A stretch of DNA of 6,499 bases, from NCBI GenBank assembly GCA_023412435.1, contig JAEYNS010000259.1:1-6499 (forward strand). Reading direction: 5' to 3'. Shown in pieces: positions 5,816-6,499 of this stretch. The notes under the pieces were generated by a model, which saw nothing but the letters and a program-made list of their open reading frames with translations, was not told where the DNA came from and did no database searches. The DNA is from Actinomycetes bacterium. GTDB lineage: Bacteria; Actinomycetota; Actinomycetes; Propionibacteriales; Propionibacteriaceae. The position numbers and the translations under genes were made by a program. Each line of letters begins with the position of its first letter. Positions within the stretch are counted from its first letter, which is position 1.

Positions 5816-6499
5816 ATGACGGTGCTCGAGTCGATCTTCTACTCACGTCCCGGTCAGGTGCTGGCCGCGAAGGCGGGCCTGCCTGAACCACCACGGTTGC
5901 GCCGCGGCGCCAGTTGGCCGCAGGGCCAGATCGTGCTGGCTGCCCACGGTGGCGCCCGGCTGGCGGCCGAGACCCTCGCCGTGCTGGGCCGCGCCACCGG
6001 CGAGCCCGTGATCGACGACGCCACCGCCCAGTCGGCGCCCGGCTACGGCTCCCCGATCGGAGCCGTCGTGGTCGACGCCACCGAACTGCGCCGGATCGGC
6101 GACCTGGAGTGGCTGCGGTCGGTGCTGCGTCCCGCGATCCGCTCGCTCGAGCCGAGCGGACGCGTGATCCTGCTCGCCCGTCCCCCCGCAGGGGTGGACG
6201 GACCCGAGGCCAAGGCCGTCGCACAGGCGCTGGACGGGCTGAACCGCACGATCGGCAAGGAACTCCGCAAGGGCGCGACCGCGAACCTGATCCAGGCCAC
6301 GGACGGCGCGACCGCCGGATCGCTGGCCTCCACCCTCGGCTTCCTGCTTCACGGCAGGTCCGCGTTCGTCTCAGGCCAGACCTGGCAGGTGGGCCCGGCC
6401 GACGCCCCGCCCCCGTCGGCGGCCCCGCTGGACGGGCGGATCGTCGTGGTGACCGGCGCCGCCCGCGGCATCGGCGCGGCGATCGCCCGGGTGCTGGCC
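5816..6499 (+). CDS. fabG4: High-molecular-weight FabG4-type 3-oxoacyl reductase, N-terminal part
   Basis: Only the first 228 codons are present; the frame stays open to the last base. The expected full length is about 450 aa. Residues 1-200 form an N-terminal domain with a Rossmann/flavodoxin-like pattern: GQIVLAAHGGARLA (37-50) and GAVVVDATEL (82-91), and later GRVILLARPP (115-124). It lacks a proper TGxxxGxG glycine motif, as expected for the non-catalytic first domain of FabG4 (Rv0242c-like) proteins. LNRTIGKELRKGATANLI (142-159) resembles the end of a degenerate SDR fold. The true SDR domain begins near DGRIVVVTGAARGIG (206-220), whose TGAARGIG binds the cofactor. The Ser-Tyr-Lys active site lies beyond the window. 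It would interconvert 3-ketoacyl and 3-hydroxyacyl thioesters with NAD(P)(H); CoA thioesters are likely substrates given the adjacent thiolase. The ATG lies 1 bp after the thiolase stop (TGAGATG), with a GAGG-containing stretch upstream at 5803-5806. Confidence 0.88.
   Translation, partial: MTVLESIFYSRPGQVLAAKAGLPEPPRLRRGASWPQGQIVLAAHGGARLAAETLAVLGRATGEPVIDDATAQSAPGYGSPIGAVVVDATELRRIGDLEWLRSVLRPAIRSLEPSGRVILLARPPAGVDGPEAKAVAQALDGLNRTIGKELRKGATANLIQATDGATAGSLASTLGFLLHGRSAFVSGQTWQVGPADAPPPSAAPLDGRIVVVTGAARGIGAAIARVLA

Noticed and set aside
1..6499. CRISPR arrays, tRNA/rRNA genes, insertion sequences, prophage or defence genes.
   Set aside because: I searched by eye and found no regular spacer-repeat pattern, no tRNA-like fold, no transposase or terminal repeats, and uniform GC-rich codon use throughout.

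Overview
The window is high-GC DNA with strong G/C third-position bias, short intergenic gaps and long spurious open frames antisense to real genes. This suggests an actinobacterium (Actinomycetota). The family is not determined; a propionibacterial- or mycobacterial-type relative is a guess. Seven protein-coding genes cover almost everything, and two of the seven (first and last) run off the window edges. I see no tRNA, rRNA, CRISPR array, insertion sequence or phage gene.

Layout: (1) 1-515, plus strand: the C-terminal end of azlC and complete azlD, joined by an ATGA overlap, a branched-chain amino-acid exporter pair. (2) 516-1763, minus strand: two unrecognised multi-pass membrane proteins in one probable operon. 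The downstream one ends exactly where azlD ends, with no base between the two stop codons. (3) 1878-4460, minus strand: a TetR-family regulator followed 3 bp later by a 644-aa acyl-CoA oxidase/dehydrogenase of the ACOX type. (4) 4540-6499, plus strand: a FadA2/FadI-type thiolase followed 1 bp later by the first 228 residues of a two-domain, high-molecular-weight FabG4-type ketoreductase, cut by the window end.

Regions 3 and 4 form one divergent fatty-acid beta-oxidation locus: acyl-CoA to enoyl-CoA (ACOX/ACAD), a ketoacyl reductase/hydroxyacyl dehydrogenase-type enzyme (FabG4), and thiolysis (thiolase). The hydratase step is not seen and may lie beyond 6499. The gene set resembles the mycobacterial fabG4-fadA2-fadE5 neighbourhood (recalled, not searched), except that the acyl-CoA enzyme here looks ACOX-like and a dedicated TetR gene is present.

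The most interesting non-coding signal is the 79-bp divergent control region (4461-4539). It holds three tandem 16-bp units built on GGTAyC-n3-TA, in exact register, overlapping the predicted -10 elements of both transcription directions. The TetR gene appears to be leaderless (TACCCT ending 6 nt before its GTG). The membrane-protein operon also has a leaderless-type promoter (TTCCCA, 17 nt, TACGGT, 6 nt, ATG). Overall this is mostly an ordinary metabolic region. I found no evidence for a wholly new type of system.
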